A stretch of DNA of 64,000 bases, taken from assembly GCA_965226785.1 (NCBI GenBank), contig CBDDEC010000003.1:186001-250000 (forward strand), written 5' to 3'. A program made the translations under genes and the position numbers. Under the pieces are notes generated by a model. It had not been told where the DNA came from. It was given only the letters and a program-made list of their open reading frames with translations, and ran no database searches. This DNA is from CBDDEC01 sp965226785. Lineage in GTDB: Bacteria > Chloroflexota > Dehalococcoidia > UBA2979. Below are positions 32,288-40,928 of the stretch, one piece after another. Position 1 is the stretch's first letter. Every line of letters starts with the position of its first letter.

Positions 32288-34996
32288 CTAACCCAGTTCG
32301 GCGAGGCTCGCCCGCAACCCCTCGAGGCGCGTCTGCGCCGTCCCGAGGTTGTCGCGTTCGCGCTGCACGACATCGGCCGGCGCGCGCGAAGTGAACTGGT
32401 CGTTGGCGAGCTTGCGCTCGACGCCGGCGACATGGCTTTCCGCCTCGTCGATCTGCTTCTCGAGACGCGCACGCTCGGCGTCGAGGTCGAACAGACCGGC
32501 CATCGGCAGCGCCACCTGCCCGATCGCGAGCACCGAGGTGACGGCGCCATCGCTCGGCGCAAGCTCGGCCGCGGAGACGATATGGAGCGGTCGCGCTCGT
32601 GCCAGCACCTCCAGCGCCGGCTGCAGCGCGATCGCCGTGTCCTCGGCGCCGGCAGCGACGATGTACGCCTCGACCCAGCGGCCGGCATCGACGTTTTTCT
32701 CGGCGCGGATGTTGCGGATGGCACGCACGAAGTCCTGCATCGCCTCCAGCGAGCGCTCCGCCTCCTCGTCGCGGTAGCCCACCGTCGCGCGGGGGTAGGG
32801 CGCGACGATCAGCGCCTCGGCGGGCGCACCGTCGAGGCCCGGGTCGGGCCGCACCGCGTTCAGGCGCTGCCAGATCTCCTCGCTCACGAATGGCATCAGC
32901 GGGTGCAGCAGGCGCAGCACCCGGTCGATCACGTGCATCAGCACCGGCAGGGGCGTGCGGTCGCCCTCGCGGATGCGCACCTTCGCCAGCTCGATGTACC
33001 AGTCGGCGAACTCGTCCCAGAAGAACTCACGCGTGAGCCGCAGCGCCTCCGAGAGGTCGTAGCGTTCGAGGAAGCGGTTGGCGTTCTCGACGACATCCTC
33101 GGCCCGGGAGACGATCCAGCGGTCCTCGATCGCCAGTCGCTCGTCGCCGGGTGGCGGCAGCGTGAGGTCGTCGCCATCCTCGACGAGGGTGAGCGCGAAG
33201 CGTGAGGCGTTCCAGAGCTTGTTCGCGAAGTTGCGCCCCGCCTCGAGCCGGTCGTCCGTCAGCCGCTGGTCGTTGCCGGGCGAGGTGCCGAAGATCAACG
33301 CGTAGCGCAGCGCGTCCGCGCCGTACTGGTCAACCGCCTCGAGCGGGTCGGCGACGTTCCCCTTCGACTTCGACATCTTCTGGCCGTCCGAGGCCCGCAC
33401 GAGGCCATGGATGTACACGGTTTCGAACGGGACCTCCCCGCCCATGTTGTGGAGCCCCATCATGATCATGCGGGCCACCCAGAAGAAGATGATGTCGTAG
33501 CCGGTCTCCATCACCTGCGTGGGGTGGAAGCGCGCCAGGTCCGCCGTTTCGCGCGGCCAGCCGAGCGTCGAGTGCGGCCACAGGCCCGACGAGAACCAGG
33601 TGTCCAGCGTGTCCTCATCCTGGGTCAACGAGCCGCTGCCGCAGTGCTCGCACGTCGAGGGGTCCTCGATCGCGACGGTCAGCTCCTCGCAGTCATCGCA
33701 GTACCAGACGGGGATGCGGTGTCCCCACCAGATCTGACGCGAGATGCACCAGTCGCGGATGTTCTCCATCCAGTGCAGGTAGGTGCGCTCGAACCGGTCG
33801 GGCACGAACTTGATGCGGCCGCTGCGAACGGCCTCGATCGCCGGGTCGGCCAGCGGCTGGATGCGCACCCACCACTGCTCCGAGATCAGCGGCTCGATGA
33901 TCGTGCCCGAACGCTGGCAGTGGCCGACCGGGTGCGTGTGCGGGTCGACGTGGTCGATCAGGCCGCGCGCGTCGAGGTCCTCCACGATCCGATCGCGGGC
34001 CACGAAGCGGTCGAGGCCCTCGTAGGGCTCGGCGAACTCGTTGAGCGTGCCGTCGAGGTTGAGGATGTTGATGATCTCGAGGTCGTGCCGCTCGCCGATC
34101 TCGAAGTCGACCTGGTCATGACCCGGCGTCACCTTGAGCGCGCCTGAGCCGGCCTCGATGTCGACCGCCTGGTCCGTGATGATCGGGATCGGACGGTTGT
34201 TGGTCGGCACGGCAACGCGCTTCCCGACCAGATCGCGGTAGCGGTCGTCCTCCGGGTTCACGGCCAGGGCGGTGTCGGCTGGGATCGTCTCCGGCCTCGT
34301 GGTGGCGATCGTGACGAACTCGCCCGTCTCCCCGCCATCGTCGTCCAGGACGGGGTACTTCACGTGCCAAAACGACCCGGGCTCGTCCTCGTACTCCACC
34401 TCGAGGTCGGAGATGGCGGAGGCGCAGTCGATGCACCAGTTGATCAGCCGTTCGCCGCGGAAGATCAGACCGTCGTCGTAGAGGTGCTTGAAGGTCGTGC
34501 GGACCGACAGCTCGCGATCCTCGTCCATCGTGAACGCCTCGCGGTCCCAGTCCGCGGAGGCGCCGAGCCGCCGGTGCTGCTCCGCGATGCGCGAACGCGA
34601 CTTGCGGACAAAGGCCCACACGCGCTCCAGGAACTCGTCGCGTCCGAGGTCATGGCGGGTCAGGCCCTCCAGCGCCAGGTCGCGCTCGATCAGCGCGTTG
34701 ACCGCGATCGCCGCATGGTCGACGCCCGGCATCCACAGCGTGTCGTCGCCGCGCATGCGGTGCCAGCGGATCAGCGCATCCTCGACCGAAACGGTCAGGG
34801 CATGGCCGACGTGGAGTTCACCGGTCAGGTTCGGCGGCGGCATGATGATCGTGAACGGGTCGGCGTCGGGCGGCGCCTCCTCGGCGGGCTTGAAGAAGTC
34901 GTTCGTCTCCCACCACGCGTAGAGCGCCTGCTCGACCGCGTGCGGGTCGTAGGCGGTCGCCATCTCGCTGGGGGCGGTCTCGCGAGTGTTCGTCAT
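32288..34996 (-). CDS. valS: Valyl-tRNA synthetase
   Basis: 902 residues from ATG 34996 (MTNTRETAP), preceded by GAGGC. Class I motifs: PPPNLTGELHVGHAL with the HVGH (HIGH) sequence, and KMSKSKGN as KMSKS. The editing domain lies between residues about 210 and 330 (TTRPETIPADTAL). The C-terminal coiled coil begins near LFDLDAERARLEKQIDEAES and is typical of ValRS. It charges tRNA-Val with valine and edits mischarged Thr. Expression is probably controlled by the attenuator upstream. A second in-frame Met (MATAYDPH) 11 codons in could also serve as start. Confidence 0.96.
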   Translation of the reverse strand: MTNTRETAPSEMATAYDPHAVEQALYAWWETNDFFKPAEEAPPDADPFTIIMPPPNLTGELHVGHALTVSVEDALIRWHRMRGDDTLWMPGVDHAAIAVNALIERDLALEGLTRHDLGRDEFLERVWAFVRKSRSRIAEQHRRLGASADWDREAFTMDEDRELSVRTTFKHLYDDGLIFRGERLINWCIDCASAISDLEVEYEDEPGSFWHVKYPVLDDDGGETGEFVTIATTRPETIPADTALAVNPEDDRYRDLVGKRVAVPTNNRPIPIITDQAVDIEAGSGALKVTPGHDQVDFEIGERHDLEIINILNLDGTLNEFAEPYEGLDRFVARDRIVEDLDARGLIDHVDPHTHPVGHCQRSGTIIEPLISEQWWVRIQPLADPAIEAVRSGRIKFVPDRFERTYLHWMENIRDWCISRQIWWGHRIPVWYCDDCEELTVAIEDPSTCEHCGSGSLTQDEDTLDTWFSSGLWPHSTLGWPRETADLARFHPTQVMETGYDIIFFWVARMIMMGLHNMGGEVPFETVYIHGLVRASDGQKMSKSKGNVADPLEAVDQYGADALRYALIFGTSPGNDQRLTDDRLEAGRNFANKLWNASRFALTLVEDGDDLTLPPPGDERLAIEDRWIVSRAEDVVENANRFLERYDLSEALRLTREFFWDEFADWYIELAKVRIREGDRTPLPVLMHVIDRVLRLLHPLMPFVSEEIWQRLNAVRPDPGLDGAPAEALIVAPYPRATVGYRDEEAERSLEAMQDFVRAIRNIRAEKNVDAGRWVEAYIVAAGAEDTAIALQPALEVLARARPLHIVSAAELAPSDGAVTSVLAIGQVALPMAGLFDLDAERARLEKQIDEAESHVAGVERKLANDQFTSRAPADVVQRERDNLGTAQTRLEGLRASLAELG

Positions 34997-35036
34997 CGGG
35001 GCCTCGATCGTGGTGTCGGTGCGGTCGTTTAGATCG

Positions 35037-35057
35037 AAAAACCCCGCCGAGGCGGGG
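35037..35057 (-). terminator. Intrinsic terminator/attenuator in the valS leader
   Basis: Minus strand: CCCCGCC TC GGCGGGG then five T residues, 41 bases before the valS ATG. No upstream minus-strand gene needs a terminator here, so it reads as premature termination control of valS. Confidence 0.85.
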
Positions 35058-35076
35058 TGAGCGGCAGCCTTCGTCG

Positions 35077-35097
35077 CGGCCCTCACGTGAAGGGCCG
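35077..35097 (-). repeat. Upstream hairpin of the valS leader
   Basis: CGGCCCT and AGGGCCG flank a seven-base loop between the leader peptide stop and the terminator. It could compete with alternative pairings that include the terminator arms. The segment CCCGCC just after the leader stop can also pair with the terminator 3' arm GGCGGG. Confidence 0.55.
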
Positions 35098-35108
35098 GCG
35101 GGCCACCG

Positions 35109-35138
35109 CTACGGTACTACTACGCTCATTGCTTGCAT
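35109..35138 (-). CDS. valS leader peptide MQAMSVVVP
   Basis: A nine-codon ORF ATG CAA GCA ATG AGC GTA GTA GTA CCG TAG. Three Val codons in a row, all GTA (rare in GC-rich DNA), sit two codons from the stop. The sequence before its ATG (ACGATCGAGGC) is repeated almost exactly before the valS ATG. It lies 51 bases upstream of an intrinsic terminator. This is what a Val-sensing attenuator needs: when Val-tRNA is scarce, the ribosome would stall on GTA and alter the leader fold. A start at the second Met is also possible. Confidence 0.72.
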   Translation of the reverse strand: MQAMSVVVP

Positions 35139-35147
35139 CGTGCCTCG

Positions 35148-35177
35148 ATCGTAGCTGGCATCGCGGTCATGTCGCAA
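35148..35177 (-). promoter_or_regulatory. Predicted promoter of the valS leader
   Basis: Minus strand: TTGCGA (35172-35177), an 18-base spacer and TACGAT (35148-35153). The start would be near 35141, three bases before the leader-peptide ATG, so the transcript would be almost leaderless. Confidence 0.55.
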
Positions 35178-35290
35178 CGCGAGCCTCCCACCGTGGCGGG
35201 GGCCATTCGCCCGCGCCCGGCCGCTCACCTACCCTCGGACGGCTGCGCGGGCCAGCGAGGGGCGGGCGGCGCGAGCGGAAGGCAGCAACG

Positions 35291-35812
35291 ATGCAGGTGA
35301 GTGGCATCGGCTACCCGGCGATCATCGTCGGCAACCTGCAGGAGAGCATCGAGTTCTACGAGCGACTCGGCCTGCGCGTGCTCTACTCCGAGCCCAACCG
35401 CGACGACCCCGAGTCCGCGACCGTGATGCTGGGCTCCTCGGACGACACGACCCTCCTCCTCGTCGGGCCGCTGCAGGCCGGCAGCGTCAACATCGCGGAG
35501 GCCCAGCCCGGCATCGGCTCGATGCAATACCTGGGCTTCCACGTCACGAACGAGCAGATGGACAAGATGTTCCACGTGATGTCCGAGGCCGGCGTGGCAG
35601 GCTCCGAGGTCATAGAACGCGGCTACGAACGCCTCGTCTTCCTGCAAGACCCCAACGGCGTCCTCGTGCTGCTCATCGCCTGGTCGGTCGACCCGCCCGC
35701 CGGCGTTACCCGCACCGCGCTCCTGGAGGCCGCAAACCGCCACCGCGAGGCCGCCCAGGCGCCCTACCTCGAGGCCACACACCTGCAACAGGCGGCGGTG
35801 GAGTTGGCTTAG
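35291..35812 (+). CDS. VOC family (glyoxalase-like) protein
   Basis: 173 residues from ATG 35291, preceded by GGAAGG. A beta-alpha-beta-beta-beta module: IGYPAIIVGNLQESIEFYERLG, YLGFHVTNEQMDKMF, and ERLVFLQDPNGVLVLLIAW in place of the usual terminal metal-binding E; here it reads NGVLVLLI, so the last metal ligand may be missing. The last 30 residues are helical and Ala/Gln-rich. Divergent from valS. Function unknown. Confidence 0.82.
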   Translation: MQVSGIGYPAIIVGNLQESIEFYERLGLRVLYSEPNRDDPESATVMLGSSDDTTLLLVGPLQAGSVNIAEAQPGIGSMQYLGFHVTNEQMDKMFHVMSEAGVAGSEVIERGYERLVFLQDPNGVLVLLIAWSVDPPAGVTRTALLEAANRHREAAQAPYLEATHLQQAAVELA

Positions 35813-35930
35813 CGATCGAGTTCCGACTCCACACGCGCGAGAAAGCCGGGCAATATTACAAGAGGCGGTCCGGTCCCCTCGCGCTCGTAGTAGATGCGGA
35901 CACCGTCGTCGGGGTTGTTGCGTAGGGCAT
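35809..35930 (-). pseudogene. N-terminal remnant of an alpha/beta hydrolase
   Basis: From ATG 35930 the reading is MPYA, then after a one-base shift DDGVRIYYEREGTGPPLVIL and PGF, the start of an alpha/beta hydrolase with the oxyanion loop. It then meets a TAA at 35809 after ARVESELDR. The rest of the gene, including the nucleophile, is gone. It overlaps the end of the convergent VOC gene. Confidence 0.7.
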
Positions 35931-35953
35931 GGCGGATCTTCCGCTTGCTGCTC

Positions 35954-36427
35954 TTAGCTGACTGGCAATGGGACGAGGCTGCGTCCAGCAACCACCAGCT
36001 TCCCAACCCCCATATTGGCTGTGCCCTCGAAAGCCAGTGCAGTGCTGTTCAGCCATGCGTGTGCCTGCGAGCCCGAGCTGGCCATCACGAATCCGTGAAG
36101 CGGGATGTCCACATCCGGCCAGCTGAAGTCCGGACTCAGGAGCACGTCCGGAGGTGGCAACTCGAGCCCTTCGGGCAGGACGGCATATCCCCTCGCGTGC
36201 AACGAGATGTGGTCGCCGTCGTCGGTTGAAATCACCTCGTAGGCATTCATCACGCCGACGCCATCTGCTCGGAACAGCAGGTAGTCGATGCCTCGGACCC
36301 TGGCCCCAGTGAGGGCGCCCTCGACGACCTCTCCTTCGAAGTGCAAAGCGATACGTACTCCTTCGGGCACGAGTCCCACCGGGACACTCTCGGTCAACGT
36401 CGCTTCAAAGCGGTAGACCGCTTCCAT
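35954..36427 (-). CDS. DUF3237 family protein
   Basis: 157 residues. It has the repeating beta-strand layout of DUF3237: GVRIALHFEGEVVEGALTGA, GIDYLLFRADGVGVMNAYEV, ISTDDGDHISLHARGYAVL and a long C-terminal strand pair. Members form beta barrels and their function is not established. Codon use is less GC-rich than in the surrounding operons. It stands beside decaying genes but looks intact itself. Confidence 0.72.
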   Translation of the reverse strand: MEAVYRFEATLTESVPVGLVPEGVRIALHFEGEVVEGALTGARVRGIDYLLFRADGVGVMNAYEVISTDDGDHISLHARGYAVLPEGLELPPPDVLLSPDFSWPDVDIPLHGFVMASSGSQAHAWLNSTALAFEGTANMGVGKLVVAGRSLVPLPVS

Positions 36428-36671
36428 CAGAACCTCGTTCTAGACTTGCGTTGGTGGCGGGTCGGTGCTGCCCGTGAGTTGGCTCGGACCGAGGACTGGT
36501 CAGAACACGGGCAACGGCAGGGTATCACAGGTGCCGTGCCGAGATGACGGACCCTTTTTGGTACGAGGATCGCGGATCCTCGATGATCCACGGGATTACG
36601 AATGATATCAGGACCCGCCGCGGAAAGAGCCTCGGGGTAGGGATTGACGATCCCGAGTCTGCGGTCCCTCG

Positions 36672-37631
36672 TCAGACGGTGATCACGATCTTCCCTTGAG
36701 CGTGTCCTGCCTCGAGGTAACGAATGGCCTCCGGGACTTCGCTCAGCGGGTAAGTTCTGTCCACGACTGGCTTGACATCGCCGGACTCGATGAGCTCCTT
36801 CAGTGCGATCAGATTGTCTCTCTGAGGTTCGAAGCTGACGCCGCGGAGCTTCTGCGGCACGAATCGTGCAGACAAACGCATTCTGATGAACGGAGCGATC
36901 GGTCCGAGCCAACGACCGTTCGGCCCTCCAACAATGACGTACGCTCCGCCCGGACTGAGTGCCCGCCTGAAATCGGACAATGGACGATTCGCTGCCATGT
37001 CGAGCACGAGGTCGTACCGCCCCGGTTGCACGAAGTCCTCGCGGGTGTAATCGATCACCTCGTCCGCGCCGATCGAATCGACCATTTCTACTTTCGCTGT
37101 ACTGCACACGCCGGTCACGGTCGCTCCGAACGCTTTGGCAATCTGCACCGCGAACGTGCCGACGCCTCCGGACGCGCCATTGATGAGCACGGATTGTCCC
37201 GGCTGCAGTTCGCCTTCATCGCGTAGCCCATGGAGAGCTGTGAGGGCGGCAACAGGGACAGCAGCGGCCTCCTCGTACGAGAGGCCGGCCGGCCTTGGGG
37301 CGAACCGGCTCGCGTCCGCGCTCACATACTCGGCGAAGGCCCCAAAACTGGCGCCAAACACCTCATCGCCGGGTCGGAGCTGCTCGACATTCTTGCCGAC
37401 TGCGACTACCTCCCCAGCGGCATCCACGCCAACTCGGTATTTCGGGCGGCGCAGCCCCAATCCGATGCGCGCCAGGTACGGCTCACCTCTCATGATGTGC
37501 CAATCGGCCGCGTTGACAGCCGCCGCACGAACCCGCACCAACACTCCGTCGTCGCCAACCTCGGGCTGATCGATGTCACGAAGCTCAAGAACGTCTGGTG
37601 CGCCGTACCGGTCCTGGACAATTGCTTTCAT
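36672..37631 (-). CDS. NAD(P)-dependent MDR alcohol dehydrogenase/quinone reductase
   Basis: 319 residues, zinc-free MDR type. N-terminal MKAIVQDRYGAPDVLELRDI, catalytic domain VDAAGEVVAVGKNVEQLRPGD, Rossmann loop INGASGGVGTFAVQIAKAFG and IDYTREDF after the adenosine-binding loop. Resembles zeta-crystallin-type quinone reductases and reductases of alpha,beta-unsaturated carbonyls. It is intact and overlaps no neighbour; the broken acyl-CoA dehydrogenase upstream is 13 bases away on the same strand. Confidence 0.88.
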   Translation of the reverse strand: MKAIVQDRYGAPDVLELRDIDQPEVGDDGVLVRVRAAAVNAADWHIMRGEPYLARIGLGLRRPKYRVGVDAAGEVVAVGKNVEQLRPGDEVFGASFGAFAEYVSADASRFAPRPAGLSYEEAAAVPVAALTALHGLRDEGELQPGQSVLINGASGGVGTFAVQIAKAFGATVTGVCSTAKVEMVDSIGADEVIDYTREDFVQPGRYDLVLDMAANRPLSDFRRALSPGGAYVIVGGPNGRWLGPIAPFIRMRLSARFVPQKLRGVSFEPQRDNLIALKELIESGDVKPVVDRTYPLSEVPEAIRYLEAGHAQGKIVITV

Positions 37632-37644
37632 CGTGTCCTCCTTC

Positions 37645-38859
37645 TTACGAGAAGATCGCTGGGTTCGCCGGCGGCTGGCCGAGCAGCATTCCGCCTGCGT
37701 ACTCCAGGTTCCGGTGGCTGGTGCCCATGTGCTGGGTCACCGCGTGGATGTCCCGGAAGCACCGTTCGAGCGGGCTCGTCTCGTAGATAGCGGTCCCGCC
37801 CGCGAGCAGTTGGAGGTCGTCGACGACGCTGGCCGCCGTCTTCGTCGCATGGGCGCCAGCGAGCACCCCGTCGATGCGTAGCTCCGTCGATGCTTTTTCG
37901 CTGGCTAGAGCGACTTCCCAGATCCGCCCTGCGACGTCGTAGTATCAGGCTCGTGCGGCTCTGAGTGCGGCGACCGCCGCACCGAAGGTGGCGTGCGTCG
38001 TGGGGCGCTGACCCAGCGTGGTTTCCGTCAGGACCGGAACCTTTGCTATCCGCAAGTTCGACGAAGGCGTCGACCGCGTGCTGGGCGATCCCCAGTGCGA
38101 TCGAGCCGATCGACATCGAGCTAAGAGTGGCCGTCGGCATCCGATAGAGCGGGCCTTGAAAGCTCCCGTTCACCGGCTTCCCCGACGCTACCGCGAAGGC
38201 ATTTCGCTCCGGAATAAAGAGGGCGTCCACGGCGATGTCGGAGCTTCCGGTACCGCGGAGCCCGGTGACCTTCCAGTGTCGAGAATCTTGGCGTCCTGGC
38301 GTGGGAAGCTCATGAGCCGCACATCTGGCGCGCCCGAAGGAGTCATCACGGGTTGGCCGTCGCGCATGATGATGGCCCCGCCGGCCAGCCATCTCGCATG
38401 ATGACTGCCGCTGGCATATGGCCACTGCGCCGTGATCACATACCCGCCTTCGACCTGCTCGGCCGGCTCAAACGGGAATCCTGCAACGGCGACGATGCCG
38501 ACCTGCTCTCCGCCGAACTGCTCGTGAAGTACCTCCTCCGAGGCTGCTGCTCCGATCATCCCGATTCCGGATGCGATCGCGACGACCCAGCCTACCGAAC
38601 CATCGATTCTCGCGAGCGCTTCGAACACATGCAGGGACTTCGGCAGCGGTGTCTCGTGACCTCCGACCGCCTGAGGCAGCCACAGGTGGAAGAGGCCGGC
38701 CTCTCTCAGTCCTTCGATGACCTCGTCCGACAGATGCCGTTGCTGGTCAGCCTCGCCGGCATGCTGCTCGATCAGAGGTTTCAACCGAGCAACCGCATCA
38801 AGCGGGGAGAGGGTCGAAGAGCCTGTCATGGGGGTCTCCCGATCAATACTTGACGTCAT
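37645..38859 (-). pseudogene. Acyl-CoA dehydrogenase/flavin monooxygenase-like gene, multiply disrupted
   Basis: Three frames are needed to read it. From 38859 or 38829: HLSDEVIEGLREAGLFHLWL, then EALARIDGSVGWVVAIASG, the start of HsaA/DszC-like type 2 acyl-CoA dehydrogenase-fold enzymes. Near 38275 the frame shifts and continues WKVTGLRGTGSSDIAVDALF and GSIALGIAQHAVDAFVELAD. Near 38040 it shifts again, then an in-frame TGA falls in ARA-stop-YYDVAGR (about 37945). The end reads DDLQLLAGGTAIYETSPLER and FRDIHAVTQHMGTSHRNLEY. With two frameshifts and a stop it cannot be functional. Intact relatives oxidise aromatics, steroids or thiophenes with a partner flavin reductase. Confidence 0.82.
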
Positions 38860-38878
38860 ATTGCGTCATCGTGATGTC

Positions 38879-38906
38879 ACCATAGTGTCACGGGCACAAT
38901 TGTCAA
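38879..38906 (-). promoter_or_regulatory. Promoter of the broken acyl-CoA dehydrogenase-like gene
   Basis: Minus strand: TTGACA (38901-38906), a 16-base spacer and TATGGT (38879-38884). The region downstream repeats TGAC-containing words (TGACATCA, TGACGCAA, TGACGTCA), which may be remnants of an operator. Confidence 0.55.
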
Positions 38907-38965
38907 GCGCTTGGTGGAAGCACGACCCGCGCCGCGACACGTGAGCGACCGAGACTCGTCGAGGT

Positions 38966-40141
38966 CTACCCCCGCGGCAGTCCCAGCCCGCGCTGGGCGA
39001 TGATGTTGCGCTGCACCTCGGAGGTGCCGGCGGCGATCGTGGAGCTGACCGCGCCGAGGTAGAGGCGGCTGAAGGCGCCGCCGAGCTTGGCGTAGGGCGA
39101 GCCAGGCGAGAGCTGCGCGGACTGACCGAGCAGGTGCATGCCGGTGCCGGCGATGCGCTGGGTCAGCTCCGAGCCGTAGAGCTTGGACACCGAAGCCTCG
39201 TGGTTCGGGATCACGCCCTCCGCCTGCATGTGCGGGATCCGGTAAGCGATGTTGAAGCCGACCTGCAGCTCGATCCAGCGATCCGCCAGCTCGTAGCGCG
39301 TCGCCGGCGACTGGTCGATCAGCGACGCCTCATCCTTGGCCGCGTCGACGAGGCGTTCGAGGTTGCGCTTGCCGCCCGCGTAGGCGCCGACGCCGGAGCG
39401 CTCGAAGTCGAGTGCGGTGGCGACCTGGTACCAGCCGCGGTTCTCTACGCCGACGAGGTTGTCGGCGGGGATGCGGGCGTCCTCGAAGAAGACTTCGTTG
39501 AAGTTGTGCTCGTTACTCATGTTGACGAGCGGCCGCACCTCGACGCCGGGGGTGTCCATCGGGATCACGAAGGTGGAGATGCCGCGGTGCTTGGGCGCGT
39601 CGGGGTCGGTGCGAGCGGCGAGCCAGCCCATGTTGGCGGTGTGGCCGCCGCTGGTCCAGATCTTGGAGCCGTTGAGCACGTACTCGTCGCCGTCACGCAC
39701 GGCGCGCGTCTGCAGCGCCGCGAGGTCGCTGCCGGCGCCGGGCTCGGAGTAGAGGGTACACCAGATGTCCTCGCCGCTGGTGATGCGGCTGATGTAGCGC
39801 TCTTTCTGGTCGTCCGTGCCGTAGAGCATGACGGCGGGACCGACCCAGGCCACGCCCATGCCGCCGCCGCCGGGCATCGAGGCGTACGAGGTCTCCTCGT
39901 TGTAGATCATCTGCTGCATGTGGGTGGCGTCGAGGCCGCCATGCTCCTCCGGCCAGGCCATGGCGAGCCACTTGCGGTCGGCCAGCGCGCTGGTGACGGC
40001 GCGCGCGAGGTCGGAGCGCTCCGATCCGTCGACATCGCCGACGAAGCTGCGGTCGCCGTAGTCGGCGGGCAGCTGCTCATCGAGGAAGGCGCGGATTTCG
40101 TTGCGGAACGCCTCTTCCTCGGGCGAGAAGGTGAAGTCCAT
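38966..40141 (-). CDS. Acyl-CoA dehydrogenase
   Basis: 391 residues from ATG 40141, with AGGAGG nine bases upstream. Seen: the N-terminal helical domain (EEEAFRNEIRAFLDEQLP), the beta domain with LYSEPGAGSDLAALQTRA and GSKIWTSGGH, and a C-terminal helical domain ending AGTSEVQRNIIAQRGLGLPR, the FAD-binding segment. Substrate class is not readable. Oxidises an acyl-CoA to its enoyl form, passing electrons to ETF. It may work with the hydratases elsewhere in the window. Intact, unlike its broken relative upstream. Confidence 0.92.
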   Translation of the reverse strand: MDFTFSPEEEAFRNEIRAFLDEQLPADYGDRSFVGDVDGSERSDLARAVTSALADRKWLAMAWPEEHGGLDATHMQQMIYNEETSYASMPGGGGMGVAWVGPAVMLYGTDDQKERYISRITSGEDIWCTLYSEPGAGSDLAALQTRAVRDGDEYVLNGSKIWTSGGHTANMGWLAARTDPDAPKHRGISTFVIPMDTPGVEVRPLVNMSNEHNFNEVFFEDARIPADNLVGVENRGWYQVATALDFERSGVGAYAGGKRNLERLVDAAKDEASLIDQSPATRYELADRWIELQVGFNIAYRIPHMQAEGVIPNHEASVSKLYGSELTQRIAGTGMHLLGQSAQLSPGSPYAKLGGAFSRLYLGAVSSTIAAGTSEVQRNIIAQRGLGLPRG

Positions 40142-40245
40142 GGTCGGGAACCTCCTGGAGGTGCCGGATCGCGGCGCGGTCGGCTCTCGCGCGCTCGAAC
40201 GAATGCAGCCCTCGACGTTGGAGTCTAGCAGCGGGGGTGGGGAGT

Positions 40246-40271
40246 GAGCCCGCCCCTGACGGGGCGGGCTC
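40246..40271 (-). terminator. Hairpin terminator after the secreted Cys-rich gene
   Basis: An 11-bp perfect stem GAGCCCGCCCC / GGGGCGGGCTC with loop TGAC, just downstream of the minus-strand stop at 40278. No T-run follows on that strand. Confidence 0.65.
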
Positions 40272-40277
40272 GAGAGC

Positions 40278-40928
40278 TCAGTACGACCAGTCCTCCTGAA
40301 AGAAGTGGTAGTGGTATGCATGGGCACTACCCTTCGTGCCACAGTCCGTCTCGACTACAAACAATTCGCACGTCGAGTCCGTTGGGTAGTAGCTCGGCGT
40401 CGAGTGGTTATGCGTTCCATAACTTGACGCCATATGAACGTGAGAGCCTCCAAAGGGGCAACCGGCCTTCTCGGTGGCAACGGATTTCCCCACTTTGTGG
40501 GTATCCCACAGGCCCAGATCCTTGCCGAGCACATTGAAATTGCCCGTTTTCCGGTCCGTGTGCGTGTACTTCACGTTCCCCTGAAGCAACGCATTGTTGT
40601 CGTACGTGTCAACACGTACTGCGTAGCAGGTCCCGGTCGCGTCGACGGGACGGGCGTCGACAGCACCCGCTGGAGTCGAGCTGCTAGACAGCAGGACCCA
40701 GGAACGCCACCAGACGGCGGCGTTATCAGCGTTGTCCCAGTCGAGTGCTCCGGAGCCAGACCCGCAGCCGCTCGAACCATGCCATCCGCACGTAAGGTAT
40801 TTGTTCCCGCCTTCATGCACGAAGACATCGACGAACACTGTGCTCGCCTGAGCATCCGGCGCCGGCGAGGCGATCGCCGCTGCGGTCCCTAGAACCGCGG
40901 CGACGACAACGAGGATTCCGAAGCGCAC
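40278..40928 (-). CDS. Secreted Cys/His-containing protein of unknown function
   Basis: 216 residues. A Sec signal peptide is evident (ILVVVAAVLGTAAAIASPAP), with probable cleavage after an A-x-A near residue 29. The mature protein has several Cys (CGWHGSSGC, TCYAVR, AGCPFGG, TCELF, TDCGT), suitable for disulfides, and His/Tyr-rich segments: GSHVHMASSYGTHNHSTPSY and HAYHYHFFQED. SHVHMA recalls the H-x-H of LytM peptidases, but the other metal ligands are not evident, so I do not assign that. Exported and probably oxidised, perhaps by the DsbA/VKOR system of this genome. Confidence 0.7.
   Translation of the reverse strand: MRFGILVVVAAVLGTAAAIASPAPDAQASTVFVDVFVHEGGNKYLTCGWHGSSGCGSGSGALDWDNADNAAVWWRSWVLLSSSSTPAGAVDARPVDATGTCYAVRVDTYDNNALLQGNVKYTHTDRKTGNFNVLGKDLGLWDTHKVGKSVATEKAGCPFGGSHVHMASSYGTHNHSTPSYYPTDSTCELFVVETDCGTKGSAHAYHYHFFQEDWSY

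Noticed and set aside
35109..35177. T-box riboswitch before valS
   Set aside because: GTAGTACCGTAGCGG looks like a T-box core at first sight, but the bulge motif is interrupted by TA, no stem I or specifier loop is evident, and the same bases encode the Val-rich leader ORF.
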